This document shows positions 1 through 11,000 of a DNA stretch of 42,008 bases, in pieces; the stretch's first letter is position 1; the number at the start of each line of letters is the position of its first letter. Below the pieces are notes generated by a model. That model worked only from the letters and a program-made list of their open reading frames with translations. It searched no databases and was not told the DNA's origin. Origin of the DNA: Zygnema circumcarinatum (taxonomy: Eukaryota > Streptophyta > Zygnematophyceae > Zygnematales > Zygnemataceae); contig CM074821.1 of NCBI GenBank assembly GCA_037447605.1, positions 554,257 to 596,264 on the forward strand, in the 5' to 3' direction. Made by a program: the position numbers and the translations under genes.

Positions 1-103
1 AGAGGGAGAGGGAGAGGGGGAGGGAGAGGCAGAGGGAGGGGGAGAGGAAGAGGGAGAGGGAGAGGCAGAGGGAGGGGGAGAGGGAGAGGGAGAGGGAGAG
101 GGA
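1..103. repeat. GA-rich simple repeat at window edge
   Basis: Polypurine tract built from GGGAGA and GAGGCAGAG-like units. It continues beyond the left edge of the window. No coding content is inferred. Confidence 0.9.
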
Positions 104-1055
104 AGATAAGCCAAAAGCACGAAAAAATGAACGTACCGGCTGCAGAAATCACTCCTTCTGGAGTCACTACACGTGTGCTGTACAGAATGAAGTCCGAATT
201 TGCAAGCAAGCTGCAAGAGCCGCTCTGCTCCAAAATGCCCGCAACAACACAAATTGCTAAATGCTTTGTTTCATTGTGCTTCGTGATTCAAGTCTCTCAT
301 GTTCGAAGACAAGCCCTCTTTGCTGAGTCTATCTTTCCACTCCTCAATTCAGCACTGTGGGTGGAAATCTACATCCACCTCTTCACTCGGAAAAATGCTT
401 ACGTGGAAAACCTAGCTTGGCCAATTCCCTGTTAAGGTATCGTCAATGGAAACCGTTCCTTGGAATGAATAGAAGAAACTTGCAAAGCACCGGAGCAGAA
501 AACTCTTTTAATTTATTTGAAATGCTATATCTAATGCTTAGTCTCTTCTAATACCAAAGACTATGAAGGAAATGTGTCATAAAATAGAAGAATAGGGAGG
601 CGAAGTAACTGCGAGAGAAATTATTTTATGAGAATTTATTTTCTGCACTGCCAACTGGCCAAAAAATAAGGACTTCTCACTTCACTTAGCACACAAAAAT
701 ACCCAAAATCCAAAGCTCAAAGGATAAGAGCGAGAGAGAAGCTTTCAATGCAGAGAAGCAGAGCCAAGCCTCGTCCCATACCTCCCTTTCCAAACGCCAT
801 GGCTTCAGCAGCAGCGCTCCACCAACAGCGAGGACAAGAACCGCCATGGCTGCCCCAGCTGTGCTCGCTCGAAGGAAGGAGAGACCCGCCATGGCCGGTT
901 CTCCACTGCAGCTTCTGCAACCCTAATTCTGCTCCCAAGGTTGAAGCTTTCAGCGCCGCAGTGCACAAGTATTCCCAGCAGCAGCAGGTGCTGCAGCTCT
1001 ACAGGATGAAGCTTGAGAGAAGAGACTCCACTGCATGCACTCAGAAAAATATGTG
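104..1055. other. Intergenic stretch, nothing recognised
   Basis: Short open frames exist on both strands, but none shows a recognisable domain, splice-consistent continuation or codon pattern. Around 760-900 there are several CCATGG-like words, which gives locally repetitive open frames. I see no gene here. Confidence 0.5.
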
Positions 1056-1056
1056 G

Positions 1057-1122
1057 CATTGATTTCAGGATGGCGATGATGCCATCAAATGTACATGGAC
1101 AACACCAGCATGGGGAACCACA
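1057..1122 (+). repeat. Dispersed repeat with small GATGGC/GCCATC hairpin, copy A
   Basis: The segment reads GGCATTGATTTCAGGATGGC, then GATGATGCCATCAAATGTAC, and ends CATGGGGAACCAC. Related copies lie at 1741-1771 and 1882-1910 (the GATGGC...GCCATCAAAT core) and at 15019-15069 (GCATTGATCTCACGATGGCG ... CATGGGGAACCAC). The core can fold on itself. It may be the end of an unidentified transposon; that is inference. Confidence 0.55.
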
Positions 1123-1442
1123 TCCAATTACATTCATTGCCATCATACAAAATATACCAATGTAGCAAACCCGCCTCCAGCAGGGTTCGATCTTAAGACC
1201 TTCCGGTACCCACAAACAGCTCAGCGTACCAAACAACTGTGTTAAAATCACACAACTCTGTGATGCTACACTCCCCTGGCGGCGCGGCCTACCGTTGCGC
1301 GCCACGTGGCAAATCCCGACGAAATCGCTTAAAGGACCTCGGATATCGGCGAATCGCGTGCTGACACGTGACGCCATACCTTAAAAAGTGGAAAAGTTCT
1401 TACGACGGGCAGATGTGCCGTGACAGTGTTAAAATCACAGAA

Positions 1443-1723
1443 TAGGGGGAGTCAGACCTTGACCAGCGCCAAACCAATTCCGCGAGCCCGTCGGGCCAAT
1501 TCCGCGTTGTACGGCAGGCCTTTTTCGCCAAAAGTGGACGTTCGACAGGCTCGGGTGCCGAGCCTGTATCTCATTTTTGTAACCTATTTCGAAGTACGGA
1601 CGGGACAGACAGGTTCGGGGGGAGCCGCGGTTTCCGAGCCGAATTCTGCAATCGAAATCAATACCTTTCCGCCGGCGGAATCTTTCAATTCCGCGGGCGA
1701 TGGTCAAGGTCTGACTCCCCCTA
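1443..1723 (+). mobile_element. Non-autonomous TIR element (MITE), complete copy
   Basis: The element starts TAGGGGGAGTCAGACCTTGA and ends with the reverse complement, TCAAGGTCTGACTCCCCCTA, giving terminal inverted repeats of about 28 bp with one mismatch. Both ends carry TA, consistent with a TA target duplication. Sub-terminal CCAATTCCGCG and CGCGGAATTG words are also inverted. The interior has no credible coding capacity. A second copy in inverted orientation lies at 15943-16215 and differs by about six bases by eye. The size, TIRs and TA ends fit a MITE; the superfamily is not identified. Copies of the GATGGC repeat flank it. Confidence 0.85.
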
Positions 1724-1740
1724 ATATTGTGATATAGGCA

Positions 1741-1910
1741 TATCTCACGATGGCGATGATGCCATCAAATATGCATGCACAAACTCGTGATGCTGAACAG
1801 CATACAATACACCTTCAAGCCTTCTTCGTCTTCTTCTTCTTTGTTTTGTTTTTAAAAGAGGAGAACATTCATTTAGTTGAACTCACGATGGCAAGGCCAT
1901 CAAATGTACC
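1741..1910 (+). repeat. Two further copies of the GATGGC/GCCATC repeat
   Basis: CTCACGATGGCGATGATGCC at 1744-1763 and CTCACGATGGCAAGGCCATC at 1882-1901 are each followed by AAAT. They flank a spacer with poly-T and TTC runs. They are related to the copies at 1057-1122 and 15019-15069. Confidence 0.5.
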
Positions 1911-2059
1911 AAACGAAAGTCGTCACAAGCTTCAAATGCTGCTTATCGAATCGAACCGAAGGCAATAATGTTGTACCGAACTGAAGGCGATTATTGAATT
2001 GAACCAAAGGCGATAATATACCGTATCGTATCGTATCGGATCGCGTTCTCCGTCTCCGC

Positions 2060-2611
2060 AAGGCCCTTTGGCCTGCTCTGAACGGCGCCAACCGTTGGTA
2101 GAGCGGCCGTTTGGTGCAAGGGAGGGAGGGAGGGGGAGCAGAAGCTTGTGCTTCTCCGGCAGTGCAACCAAAATTAGGGTTGCGCAATCTGCTCAAAGTC
2201 AGGCACCAGGTCAGTGATGATCTCTAGATCTTCCCTTGTTTTCTTCTGCGTACATCCTCACGATATCGGTTTCTCCCAGCTTTCTTTTCCTCTCCAAACT
2301 TGTCTGCTCTTCCCTCTCCCTCCACTCTCTTTCTCTCTCTCACTCTCTCTTTCTGTGTCTCTCGCTGTCGACCCTTTCTGCATCCTCTTCCCCTTGCTGA
2401 TTACCGACTCTAACCCAACGAGCCATTGTTCACGGCTCGACATCAGCCATGTTTTTGCATGCCCTCTCTCCCCCTCATTCATTCATTCATTCATTCATTC
2501 TTTTATTCGTCCCCCTTTTCCTCATTCTCCTTCTTCGTCGCTTTTTTTTCGCCTTGGTTTTGTTTGCATTTAGGGTTGTTGTTAAAAAGCGCCTGAACAA
2601 ATTCTTTGACT
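2060..2611 (+). promoter_or_regulatory. Presumed promoter and 5' leader of the R3H gene
   Basis: A GC-rich block (2060-2215) with AATTAGGGTTGCG is followed by CAG|GTCAGTGATG, a possible leader-intron donor. Pyrimidine-rich sequence (2280-2545, including a CATT repeat at 2469-2500) follows. ATTTAGGGTTG (a telo-box-like AGGGTT word) lies about 40 bp before the start codon. Promoter and leader intron are inferred from position only. Confidence 0.3.
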
Positions 2612-5229
2612 ATGGGGGACCCGTGGGACGGTCTGTCTGGCGGCCGTTCTCTTCACGACTGGCTCATCGATTCATCCTATGGTAGTCATTCCGCACTTTC
2701 ATTCTGAATGTTATTTTTTCAAAGACTTAGATCAACTAAGTACAGACTAACTTAAAACATATAAATGCATTGCAATGAGTGTTACGGCTTTTATTGTTGT
2801 GATCCTCCATTCATTTTCATAAGTGAATTCAGTTTCCTTTCACTGCAGCAGCATGGACCGCGTTTCTTATGAAAAAGCCTGAGACTTGCTACGGAAAAAA
2901 AAGACATTTGGGTGGGGTGGGAGGTCAGTGAGGCCGAAAGATGATGTACGGAATCATAACAAGAAGAAGAAAGGACGAACCGGAAAAGTAGTTCGCCGCC
3001 ACGATCATGATTTGGCAGGTACTTTAGCCTCCGGTTGAAATAAAATATTCTTTTGTTTCTATAAATGCAGAGTATATCACCTTACTGTTCTTTTTCGAGA
3101 AAATGCATACCCAAAGAGTTAGACACAAAGACTCGGCCCCATATTCATGAACTAATTACTATTATCTTTAATTGGATCATCATGATGGAGCCTCGTAGGG
3201 TCATGATCTTAGCTAGAAGGACTTCACTTGCTATCTGAACTGAAGATGGATATTGACTGGTTTCTGCTTTTCATGCTTCTGATATGCAAGTGCTTATAAT
3301 TCAGGACCTTGTCTTATTAGGGGGGAGGGGGTCATTATAAGCAGAAGAACCTAAAAAAAGGAATTGTTTTCAAATGAAGACCTGACTTATGAACTGTACG
3401 GATTGCGCTTTCAAATCGTGACGAGAAAGCCAAGAATGATCCCCCGTATTCTACTTTCTCTTGATAATGAAATTATTGCAGGTCCAACAGAAACACATGT
3501 TGCAGCCTCTTCTACAAATACAGTTGCAGACTTAGCCTCTGCAGGAGCTCCAGGAAAGGTCAGTTGCTAATGATTTTGCTCGAAAAGTAGTAATTACATA
3601 GAAAGTTTGACGTTATTCTGCCTTAAGATAAATCATGTTGTAGCAATGTTAATATCCTAAAACAAACTAGCATGTGCTCTGTTTATTGCACTCAAATAAA
3701 ATTTAAGTGCATGGACTCCTCTCTGTATGTTCCAGACCACCTTTGGTACAGCAAACAAGTTTTATTTTTTCTAATTTTTTTGTCGCGGGAGATTTAATGA
3801 ATTCAGAGGAAAGTTCGGCGGTGGATGAATGAGCGGCTGCTGAGAGACTTGGCGGGTCCACTGGACGCCATCTCCATCGCTTCTCTCTATGCCCCTCCGC
3901 CATGGGGTACCTCTCTTCTCCTTCTCCCTCTCTTCTCCCTCTCACTCTCTCCTTTCTCTCCCTCTCTTCTCCCTCTCCCTCTCTTCTCCCTCTCCCTCTC
4001 CCTCTCTTCTCCCTCTCCCTCTCTTCTCCCTCTCCCTCTCTTCTTCCTCTCCCTCTCTTCTCCCTCTCCCTCTTCTCCCTCTCACTCTCCTTTCTCTCCC
4101 TCTCTTCTCTCCTTTCCCCCTCTCTTCTCCCTCTCCCTCTCTTCTCCCTCTCCCTCTCTTCTCCCTCTCCCTCTTCTCCCTCTCCCTCTCTTCTCCCTCT
4201 CCCTCTCTTCTCCCTCTCCCTCTCTTCTCCCTCTCCCTCTCTCCTTTCTCTCCCTCTCTTCTCCCTCTCCCTCTCTTCTCCCTCTCCACTCTTCTCCCTC
4301 GTCCTCTCTCCTCCCTCTCCCCCTCTTCTCCTTTCGCCTTTCTTCCTCACACTCCCTCTCTCGGTCCCTCCGTCTTTCCCTCGTTCCCAGTGTTCTTCTC
4401 TCTGTCCCATCTCTCATTTTTTCCATATGCTTCTCTCTTGCTCCCTTTCTACCTCTCTCGTGTTGTTCTCCCCCATGGATCGTTGTCCTTTCTCTTTCTC
4501 CCCACGCACACGCTCCCTTCCCACTCTCTCCCTCACACGCTCTCCTTCCTCCGCTGTGCTTCTCTTCCTGTCAGTCTTGCCTCAACCTGGTCCATAGGAA
4601 TGAACTGTTAGTGGCAGGATATGTCTGAATTCACCAAAAGGTGTTATTTTCCTTCTTCCTTCTCGTTCTCCTTTTTTTCATGCATCTTTTTCACCTTGTC
4701 ATGCTTTAATCCCTCCATTTAAGGTCTGCAGGAGAAAAGACGGAACCGACAGTGCTTGAGAGGGTGACTTCCGTTGACTTTGACTATGGGTTAGTTCGAG
4801 ATGTGTCGGCATGGGAACCGTTTCGGAACAGTGTGGACATGGATAAGCAGGTGAGAACGACAGAAACTAGGACAGAGAAATTAGATGTTGTTACCAGAGC
4901 AGCTTCATTGCAGCTCCATTGCTTTTCCTGGGGGGGGGGTGGGGGCAGAGAGAGAGGGAGAGAGAGAGAGAGAGAGTGAGGGAGAGAGAGTGGTGAGGGA
5001 GAGAGAGAGGGAGAGAGAGCGAGAGAGAGAGAGAGGGAGAGAGAGGGTGAGGGAGAGAGGTGAGTGAGAGAGAGAGGTGAGGGAGAGCTCGAGGTGCGAG
5101 GGAGAGAGAGAGAAAGAGAGAGAGAGGGGGACAGAGAGAGAGGGAGAGAGAGCGAGAGAGAGAGAGAGAGAAAGATAGAGAGGAGAGAGAGGGGAGCGGG
5201 AGGGGGAGCGGGAGCGAGCGAGAGCGAGC

Positions 5230-5271
<42 letters not shown>

Positions 5272-7033
5272 ATTCACACTTGTTGTTGTTGTGTTGGCGA
5301 GCAGGAGAGGTTTCTCTCCCGCAGGCAGCGAGGCCCTCCCGCGGAGGGCGAGGCCTTGGCCGCGTGGCGGGCGGTGGAGCACAGCGCCAGACTGGCACTC
5401 AGAAGGACGGCGGACTGGCCCCTGCTGGGAGAGCTCGAGGTGAGGGAGAGAGAGAGAGAGAGGTGAGGGAGAGAGAGAGAGAGGTGAGGGAGAGAGAGGG
5501 AGGTGAGGGAGAGAGAGGGGTGAGAGAGAGAGAGAGAGGTGAGGGAGAGAGAGAGGTGAGGGAGGGAGAGGGAGAGAGTGAGGGAGAGAGAGGAGAGGTG
5601 AGAGAGAGAGGTGAGGGAGAGCTCGAGGTGAGGGAGAGAGAGAGGTGAGGGAGAGAGAGAGGTGAGGGAGAGAGAGAGGTGAGGGAGAGAGAGAGGTGAG
5701 GGAGAGAGAGAGAGGTGAGGGAGAGAGAGAGTTGAGGGAGAGAGAGGTGAGAAGAGAGAGAGAGGCGAGGGAGAGCTCGAGGTGAGGGAAAGAGAGAGGT
5801 GAGAGGGAGAGAGAGGTGAGTGAGAGAGAGAGGTGAGGGAGAGCTCGAGGTGCGAGGGAGAGAGAGAGGTGAGGGAGAGAGAGGTGAGAGGGAGAGAGAG
5901 AGGTGAGGGAGAGAGAGAGGTGAGGGAGAGAGAGAGGTGAGGAAGAAAGAGAGGTGAGGGAGAGCTCGAGGTGAGGGAGAGAGAGTGGTGAGGGAGAGAG
6001 AGAGGTGAGGAAGAGAGAGGTTAGGGAGAGCTCGAGGTGAGGGAGGGTGAGACGCTCTCTCGTCGCACTGTGGGAGGGAGGCTCTGTTCGCCTTGAAGCA
6101 AAATGTCTCTTGAATAGACCTCAATCTTAGAAAATTGTCCTCTAAGCAAAAAGTATCCGTAAAGCGGACATCAAAACCAGTACTTTGGTGAAGTAATGGT
6201 CCTCCTACAAATCATAACTGATTTCAACTTGATCTCGTAAGCGAGAAAAAAGTATTCCCATAGCAATGCTTTTACCATTGGCAACCCGTAATAGAGAGAA
6301 TTGGCCGAGTGAACCTGCCCTGCAGGAAAAGCTGTTAGAGTTTCTGCAAAGAGAAGGAGAGCAGCTGGAAGAGGAGGAAATTCATTTCGAGCTCGACACT
6401 GCCTTTCAGCGATTGCTGCTTCGTGGGCTCTGCCAGGTTTACCCCCCCCTCGCTTCAATTCAAGGCTTTTTTTAGGGCACGGAAGCTAATTCTGTAATTG
6501 GTAAGAGTTTTAGTGGTTTGGAGTTTTTCAAGGTTTAGGTCTTTTGTGGTCCGGGAGACTTGTTTGGATAGGTATAAGGGTTTTAGGGGGACTGGTTTCT
6601 TATCCTTCTAATGTTATGAGCCTTTTGAGTGATAGGGTTGTCCTTATAGCACTTCTAGGTTATTCTTAACTTCTTAAGTTCTCATTTCAACGGTCGCCAC
6701 TGTCAAAATGAAGCATTTACGATTCACTGTCTACTCCAAACCCAACAAACAAACTCCAAACTCTCTCTGTTCACTCTATCCACTAACTCCAAACCTTTTG
6801 TTCCGTTTTCCTTTTTCCTTCGTGTTTTTTGGAATCTTTCCTTTTGTCAGTTCCATGGGTTGACAGCCTACACCCTTCGTGATGTCCAAGTTGGAAACGA
6901 TACCTTGCCAAGCTGTGTGGTGAAAGTTCGGAGTCGGAAGGTTCTCGAAGGAGAAGGGGGAGCTCGAAAGCAGGGCAGAAGCTCGGTCCGCCTCTCTCAC
7001 GTTTTGGCTGCAGGAAGGGAAGCTCCCCTCTAG
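2612..7033 (+). CDS. R3H-domain nucleic-acid-binding protein with R3H-associated N-terminal region
   Basis: Eight exons: 2612-2681, 2929-3018 (uncertain start), 3482-3558, 3807-3906, 4732-4850, 5305-5439, 6326-6436, 6851-7033; about 294 residues. All junctions are GT-AG and phases agree. The N-terminus is short, then basic (KKKKGRTGKVVRR). RKVRRWMNERLL onward, through WEPF and AWRAVEHSARLALRR to LLGELEEKLLEFL, resembles the R3H-associated domain. HFELDTAFQRLLLRGLCQFHGL (split by intron 7, after Q) is the R3H core, where the usual His of R-x3-H is Arg (about residue 230). The end, SSVRLSHVLAAGREAPL, matches the SxxLSxFL ending I recall for plant R3H proteins such as At3g10770. R3H proteins bind single-stranded nucleic acids; the partner and compartment are unknown. 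Exon 2 is the weak point: a strong acceptor at 2848 leads into an out-of-frame reading, so I start it at 2929. A TMEM209-like origin for exon 4 was considered and rejected. Confidence 0.75.
3907..4600. repeat. CT-rich tract filling intron 4 of the R3H gene
   Basis: CCCTCTCTTCTCCCTCTC-type repeats begin within a few bases of the intron 4 donor (GTACCTCTC) and run for about 650 bp. The tract has no stops in several frames, so it creates long spurious open frames on both strands. It is pyrimidine-rich on the sense strand. Confidence 0.9.
4937..5274. repeat. GA-rich tract in intron 5 of the R3H gene
   Basis: (GA)n with GGGAGAGA variants, preceded by a run of nine G at about 4931. At 5085-5096 it contains GAGCTCGAGGTG, identical to the exon 6/intron 6 junction downstream. 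The sub-segment around 5055-5110 closely resembles 5813-5870 in intron 6, so part of the tract was duplicated across exon 6. Confidence 0.9.
5440..6057. repeat. GA-rich tract in intron 6 carrying many splice-donor-like GAGGTGAG copies
   Basis: The tract is built from GAGAGAGAGAGGTGAGG-like units. GGTGAG occurs about 30 times by eye. The longer word GAGCTCGAGGTG, which spans the real exon 6 donor at 5431-5442, recurs at about 5619, 5773, 5841, 5962 and 6028, and once upstream at 5085. Confidence 0.9.
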
Positions 7034-8055
7034 AAGCCCTAGGGCTCCCTCCCTTTGTTTTTAACTTTTGGAGGGCTATGAGAGAGAGAGAGAGAGAGGG
7101 AGAGAGAGAGGGGGGAGAGAGAGAGAGCCCCATGTGGGACCTGTGGAGCGAATCGCTGTTGCTGGTAACGGGTAACAACTGTACATATGGGAGACATGGA
7201 AGCTGAAGAGGCAGAGTGAAGAAAGGAAGGGAAAGGTTTGTATCAACGTTTAGTTGGCGACTTGCAGGTCCCACATGCAAGGCTAGGGCTTTGCTTTAAG
7301 AAAATAATGATTATTGGGCATGGTTTGGGGTAGTTGGCAGAGTCTCAGAGCAAACGAAACCAACAGGAAGCGCCAGTTTGTTTTTAGGCTTGAATTACGC
7401 GAATCCCCATTTAGGGTTTTAGGTGATTTCCGGGCTTTGGGAGCAGTTGGCAAAATGGTGGCACAAGAATGCCCTTATCCTTAAGCCCCCGCAAGAGCAC
7501 TTTGGGTGGGTCCTGTGCATGGCTGTTGGCTGTCTTGTCTTGGGGATAAAGCATTTGATGGCATGGGCCAATCTTGGATTGCCACGTAAACATCGTGTCT
7601 GACGTGACGAGCTGTGATTGGCCATATGCTTTGAAGGATACCCCTAAATGGATCTCCTCTCAATGGCTGGTCAGTTTCTATGACTCATGCCTTGACATCC
7701 AACTGGAACTGCAACTGGAACTGGAACTGTAACTGAAACAGGCTGATTAGCTGTTACAATTTCGCCCAATTTTGTTTGTTATAATATGGAACGGAATCGT
7801 TTATTTGCAACGGGATCTTTGACGACCGTGCCGTACGGAAGATTCTACATGTACGGACAGTGATTCCTCCCCGAACCCTCGTGAGGGGGAGAGGCGCTAA
7901 ACCCTCCGCCGCCTGTCGACTTTTGGAAGCTTCCGTTTTCCCTCTCCCTCGCGCACTCCCACTCTCTCCCGAGCTCCCTCTCTCCCACTCTCTCTCCCTC
8001 TCTCTCCCGTGTGAGCGTGCAGTGAGGCAGGCGGGTGGCGGAGGCAGGGGGAGAG
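7034..8055 (+). promoter_or_regulatory. Intergenic region and presumed eEF1B-gamma promoter with telo-box
   Basis: Holds the R3H gene 3' flank, a short GA repeat (7081-7127) and the region before the eEF1B-gamma start. TAAACCCT at 7898-7905 matches the plant telo-box (AAACCCTA-like), known from promoters of translation-apparatus genes. A CT-rich leader (7935-8010) follows. The motif is seen; its function is inferred. Confidence 0.45.
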
Positions 8056-11000
8056 ATGGCTCTGGTGAGTACAAAGCTGCTTTCCGCGGCCGCATTCACT
8101 GCTGCGATGTGCTTGTACGCGCCATATTTGAGTGTCAGCGTGAGCTTTTAGGGTTTCATCGTGGCTATTGATAATGCGTCTGATGAAAGAACATAGAACT
8201 TCTCAAATTCTTTTTCAAACATGGATCGTACAGTTTTTAGTCGAATACCGCTTGTTGGATGCATGAATGCATTCATGTTTTAGCTGTAACAAATTGCTTG
8301 CTGAAGCACGCGTTGCATTTATTTGCTGTTTTGTTTTGTTTTTTTTTGTTGCAGAAGCTGTACACGTCTCCCGGCAACAAAAATGCGTTCAAAGCGCTCA
8401 TTGCCGCTGAGTATGTGGGCATGAAGCTGGAGGTGTTGCCCTTCGAGTGGGGGGTCACCAACAAGTCGCCGGAGTTTCTGAAGCTTACGCCGATTGGAAA
8501 GGTATATGCATGTGCTTGTGCTCCTTGGCATTAAACTCAGACATTAAAGGGGTGAGAGAGGTTTTTTCTCTATTTTTTTCTTTGACAAACGCTCAGAGAT
8601 AATTCTTGCATCGTTTTCTCAGAGCGGGTTGTTATTTTTGCCTACTTTTGAGTATGTAGTATTTCTGCAGTTTCTGAAGTGCTGAAGAGATCTAGCAGGA
8701 GCACGGCAGGAGAGCCTGTAATAAGCGGACCTGTGAAGTGTGTTAAAATGTTATTTCTTACCTTTTTTTTTTGTTGTGTTTTGTCTCTCTGGTGAAGTCG
8801 TGTTCTGATTCACTGCGTTTTTTTTCTCTTCGTTTTATTCTTCCTGTATCACCGTACAAAGTGCACATGCATATGCATGTTTGCAAACATCTGTACATAC
8901 ACATTGACGTGCTTTCATTTTTTTATGTTTCGTGGTTTTTCGTACTATCGTGCTTTGCCTTTTGTTTGTACGTGTTTTTTTTTGACTGGAGGTTTTTCTA
9001 TTCGGATTTTTGTCGATTAACTTGCACTGGCGATATTGAAAGGTCATGCTTACATAGATTATTTTGTTGTGGGTTATAAAGCATTTTCTTGCTTTTCTTG
9101 TCAGGAATGTGACAAGTTTGCAACGCTTTCCCTGAACGGTTTTTTTTTTTGTGCAGGTTCCCGTTCTTCAAACCCCGCATGGATCTATTTTTGAAAGCAA
9201 CGCCATCGCTCGGTACAGTAAGTCTTTTTTTTTCTTTACAAACTGCTCGTTGAACGCAGGCTTTACTTTCAGAAGCAGCCGGGCTTTTTCGGTCACTTTT
9301 GGGGCACACAACGAGAGTGGGGATGGGGGGGGGGGAGAGAGGGGAAATAGGAAAGGAGGGAGAGAGAGGTAGAGAGAGGGTGAGGAGGGAAGGGGGCAGG
9401 GGCGGAGAGTTGGGGTGAGATAGGGAGAGTGCGGGATGGACGGTTGGTGAGAGCGGGAGAGGAGGGGAGGGGAGAGGGGGTGAGAGAAGAGGGAGAGATC
9501 GAGGGAGGGAGATGGGCCAAGAGAGGGAGAGAGTGAGAGAGAGGGAGGGGACGGGGGGAGAGAGGGGGGAGGGATGGAGGGAGAGTGAGGGAGAGGGGAC
9601 AAGAGAGGGGGAGAGAGAGGGGGAGGGATTGGGGAGAGAGAGGGACGGGGGGGGGAGGGGAAGGGGGGAAGGCATGGAGGGAGTGAGAGAGAGAGGGGGA
9701 GAGAGCGGGGGAGTGATGAAGGGAGAGAGAGGGAGAGGGTGGGAGAGGACTAGAGAGGGGGAAGGGAAGGAGGGAAAGAGATGAAGAGGGGGAATGGGAT
9801 GGGGGAGGGAGAGAAGGGGAGGGGACTCGGGGAGAGTGATATGGGAGAGGGATGGAAGAGGAGACAGGTGAGGAGGGGGAGTGAGAGAGAGGAGGGATGG
9901 AGGGAGAGATTGGGAGAGGGGGCAGGACAAGGGGGGGAGAGGGCGAGGGATGGAGGGAGAGGGAAGGTGAGGGACGGAAGAAGAGAGAGATGGGAGTTTT
10001 GTAGGAAGGAGAGGGAGGGAGGGGGAAGAGAGGGGAAGAGTGGGAGGGATGGCGGTAGAGAGGGATGCGGGGAGGGGACAAGAAAGGAGGAGAGAGAATT
10101 GGGGGATGAAGAGTGGGAGAGGAAGCGGGAGAGAGAGCACTCACGTCCCTATTAGAATGATTCCTGTTATTCACAGTAAGTGATGGTTTTTCTATGCGAG
10201 TGTGCTATACTCGTAAGGGCCTCACTCGTTAACTTTTTTTAATGTTGTGATATGAACCAGCGGGCCCTTTAGTCACTTCTTCCTTTGATTATGACTGCTT
10301 GATGCATGTCCTGAAGCTCGTCTGAATGAGCGGATAAGCAGATAAAGAACATGCCGCTTATGATCTGGATATTTTATTGTTCCAAGCTGATTTTGGGACT
10401 AATGATGTTTGTGTGGGGTACGTTTGTCTGGGTGCAGTTGCCAGGCTTTCCGATAAGCCGAGCCTTTATGGGGCGACTCTTCTGGATATGGTGAGGGCTT
10501 GATAAGTGATATGCTCGTGGAGCTTTTTTCTGCCCCCTCTCCCCTCCCTTTTCCCTCCCTTTTACCAATCCCTGCCCTTTCCCTCATTTTTTATCATAGG
10601 CACACAACACTGCCCCTTCCCAGCCCGCTCACTTTCTCTCTCCCTCCCCTCTCTCTCTCTCGTTGCTCACCGTTCCCGCCATTGTCTCTTTGTCTCCATT
10701 CCAAGTGAGGGAGATCGAAGCTGTCTCTCGACTTCAATTCTTACTCGCTGGAGTAGGAAGTGCAAGTATTTGAAGTATATAAGAAGAAATGTTTTGGAAG
10801 CATATACAGCGAGTGTTGCAGAATAGGTTACTCGCTGTGAATGATGACATGTGCATTATGATGAAGTAAAGTGTATGTCAGTGTTAGGGATTTATACCGA
10901 AGGGGAAGGGTGTTAAGAGTCTTATGTAATGGTGTATGTTCCCTGTGGGTCAACAAGCTTGAGTCATTTCCTCTCCGTAACGTCTTTATGTGACATCTCG

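Noticed and set aside
1420-1737. 105-residue open frame at the left MITE and 171-residue frame at 15744-16259
   Set aside because: Both lie across the MITE; the shared peptide is just the element sequence read in one frame on opposite strands, with no transposase motifs.
3807-3906. Exon 4 of the R3H gene as part of a TMEM209-like membrane protein
   Set aside because: RKVRRWMNERLL looked similar at first, but no membrane segments or the conserved TMEM209 C-terminal region follow; joined with later exons it leads into the R3H domain.
3825-4628. Long Ser/Leu/Pro and Arg/Glu open frames through CT/GA tracts (also 4784-5648, 5399-6124, 8998-10174, 30338-31857, 36231-37161, 37717-38625)
   Set aside because: They exist in several frames and on both strands because CT and GA repeats contain no stop codons. 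Real exons cross or border them with splice sites in a single frame.
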